From: Tianweitania sp. UT-5YL-CI-8
Lineage (GTDB): Bacteria > Pseudomonadota > Alphaproteobacteria > Rhizobiales > Rhizobiaceae
Length of the DNA stretch: 64,000 nt
Assembly: GCF_030010215.1 (NCBI RefSeq)
Contig: NZ_JASCRR010000007.1
Coordinates: forward strand, 124,001-188,000
Direction of reading: 5' to 3'
A program made the translations under genes and the position numbers. Below, piece after piece: positions 63,467-64,000 of the stretch (positions are counted from its first letter, which is position 1; every line of letters begins with the position of its first letter). The notes beneath the pieces are model-generated. The model was not told where the DNA came from, did not search any database, and was given only the letters and a program-made list of their open reading frames with translations.

Positions 63467-64000
63467 AAAGTGAGTCTTTTCAAAGCTTGGTTGATATAGC
63501 CGGGCCAGTTTCACGTGAAACATATGAGCGCTTGACCCTCTTTAAACTGTCGTTTCTGAAATGGGCCAGCAGAATCAATTTGATATCACCCTCAACATTT
63601 CCGGAAGTGTGGCAGCGCCATATTCTTGATAGTGGCCAAATTTTTCCGCTTGCCGGCTCCGCAACCCGATGGCTGGATCTGGGGTCGGGCGGCGGTTTTC
63701 CCGGCTTGATTCTAGCCCTTCTACTATGTGATCGCGAAGACGCGAGGATTGATCTTGTTGAAAGCAATCGGAAAAAGTGCGGTTTTCTCCAGGCAATGAT
63801 TGGTGAATTCGATCTTCCAGCCCTCGTTCATCCGCTCCGAATCGAAGACGCTTTTGAGAAAGTGGCGGAACCCGAGGTGATTACGGCTCGCGCTCTGGCA
63901 CCGTTGCCTCATTTGCTTGATCTCGCCAGCCCGTGGCTGACAGAAGGCGCGACGGCCTTCTTTCATAAAGGTCGGGATTATCGAGCCGAGTTGGCAGAAA
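63463..64000 (+). CDS. rsmG: 16S rRNA G527 N7-methyltransferase RsmG (GidB), 3' end outside the window
   Basis: About 179 residues are visible. It starts with GTG overlapping the mnmG stop (GTGA). The SAM-binding motif is [17 protein letters not shown], after [32 protein letters not shown] is also conserved. It methylates G527 of 16S rRNA, and loss gives low-level streptomycin resistance in other bacteria. The phrase [10 protein letters not shown] near residue 16 is encoded by a parS site. Confidence 0.95.
   Translation, partial: MKSESFQSLVDIAGPVSRETYERLTLFKLSFLKWASRINLISPSTFPEVWQRHILDSGQIFPLAGSATRWLDLGSGGGFPGLILALLLCDREDARIDLVESNRKKCGFLQAMIGEFDLPALVHPLRIEDAFEKVAEPEVITARALAPLPHLLDLASPWLTEGATAFFHKGRDYRAELAE
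63507..63522. other. parS site (15/16) inside the rsmG coding region
   Basis: AGTTTCACGTGAAACA differs from the consensus only at its first base. It encodes V-S-R-E-T in rsmG. A ParB site at this point of gidB is a recurrent alphaproteobacterial feature. Confidence 0.87.

Overview
This window looks like chromosomal backbone of a high-GC alphaproteobacterium of the order Hyphomicrobiales (Rhizobiales), most likely a Mesorhizobium-like member of the Phyllobacteriaceae. The evidence is the gene order (trpFBA-accD-folC-trxA-addAB; divL-ahcY-HPr-EIIA-hprK-chvG-chvI next to divergent pckA; hslUV beside hisBHAFE-coaA; ppsR divergent from hemE) and several GC-rich hairpin repeats of a type I associate with Mesorhizobium and relatives. 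No rRNA, tRNA, prophage, insertion sequence or CRISPR array was recognised.

Layout: 0-1.1 kb, LPS export (lptA end, lptB). 1.1-7.1 kb, a cysteine peptidase-like protein and a five-gene branched-chain-amino-acid-type ABC transporter split by a toxin-antitoxin (TA) pair. 7.2-9.5 kb, an unknown membrane protein carrying an in-frame palindromic repeat, plus rpe. 9.7-15.7 kb, trpF-trpB-[TA pair]-trpA-accD-folC. 15.7-27.8 kb, on the minus strand, a run divL, tsaE-amgK fusion, murU, addB, addA, trxA covering cell-cycle control, tRNA modification, murein recycling, recombination repair and redox. 28-33.4 kb, ahcY, the nitrogen-PTS-like HPr/EIIA/HprK set and the ChvG/ChvI two-component system. 33.7-37.3 kb, pckA, arfB, a BON-LysM protein and alkB. 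37.3-42.8 kb, coaA and a translationally coupled his operon with an atypical ureohydrolase between hisA and hisF. 43-47.2 kb, hslV and hslU separated by three genes. 47.6-52.6 kb, envelope and secretion genes (DUF1402-like, XRE, Smr, MltA, Tim44, FxsA, SecB). 52.6-56.3 kb, dnaQ, coaE, aroE, maf, ppsR on the minus strand. 56.7-64 kb, hemE, hemJ, rho, mnmE, mnmG, rsmG on the plus strand.

The ppsR-hemE gap (about 56.3-56.7 kb) is very probably the chromosomal replication origin. Gene direction flips there, DnaA-box-like 9-mers cluster, GANTC (CcrM) sites cluster, and an AT-rich stretch follows. Three parS-like 16-mers lie 5-7 kb away, around mnmG and inside rsmG, consistent with parAB just beyond the window.

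The least expected features are: two RHH/RelE-ParE TA pairs, each tucked between genes of a biosynthetic or transport operon and ending 2-3 nt before the next start codon; two unrelated GC-rich hairpin repeats inserted in frame inside protein-coding genes; a ureohydrolase-family protein with a changed metal site inside the his operon; an AccD lacking all four zinc-ribbon cysteines; and near-perfect operator palindromes upstream of ahcY and pckA.
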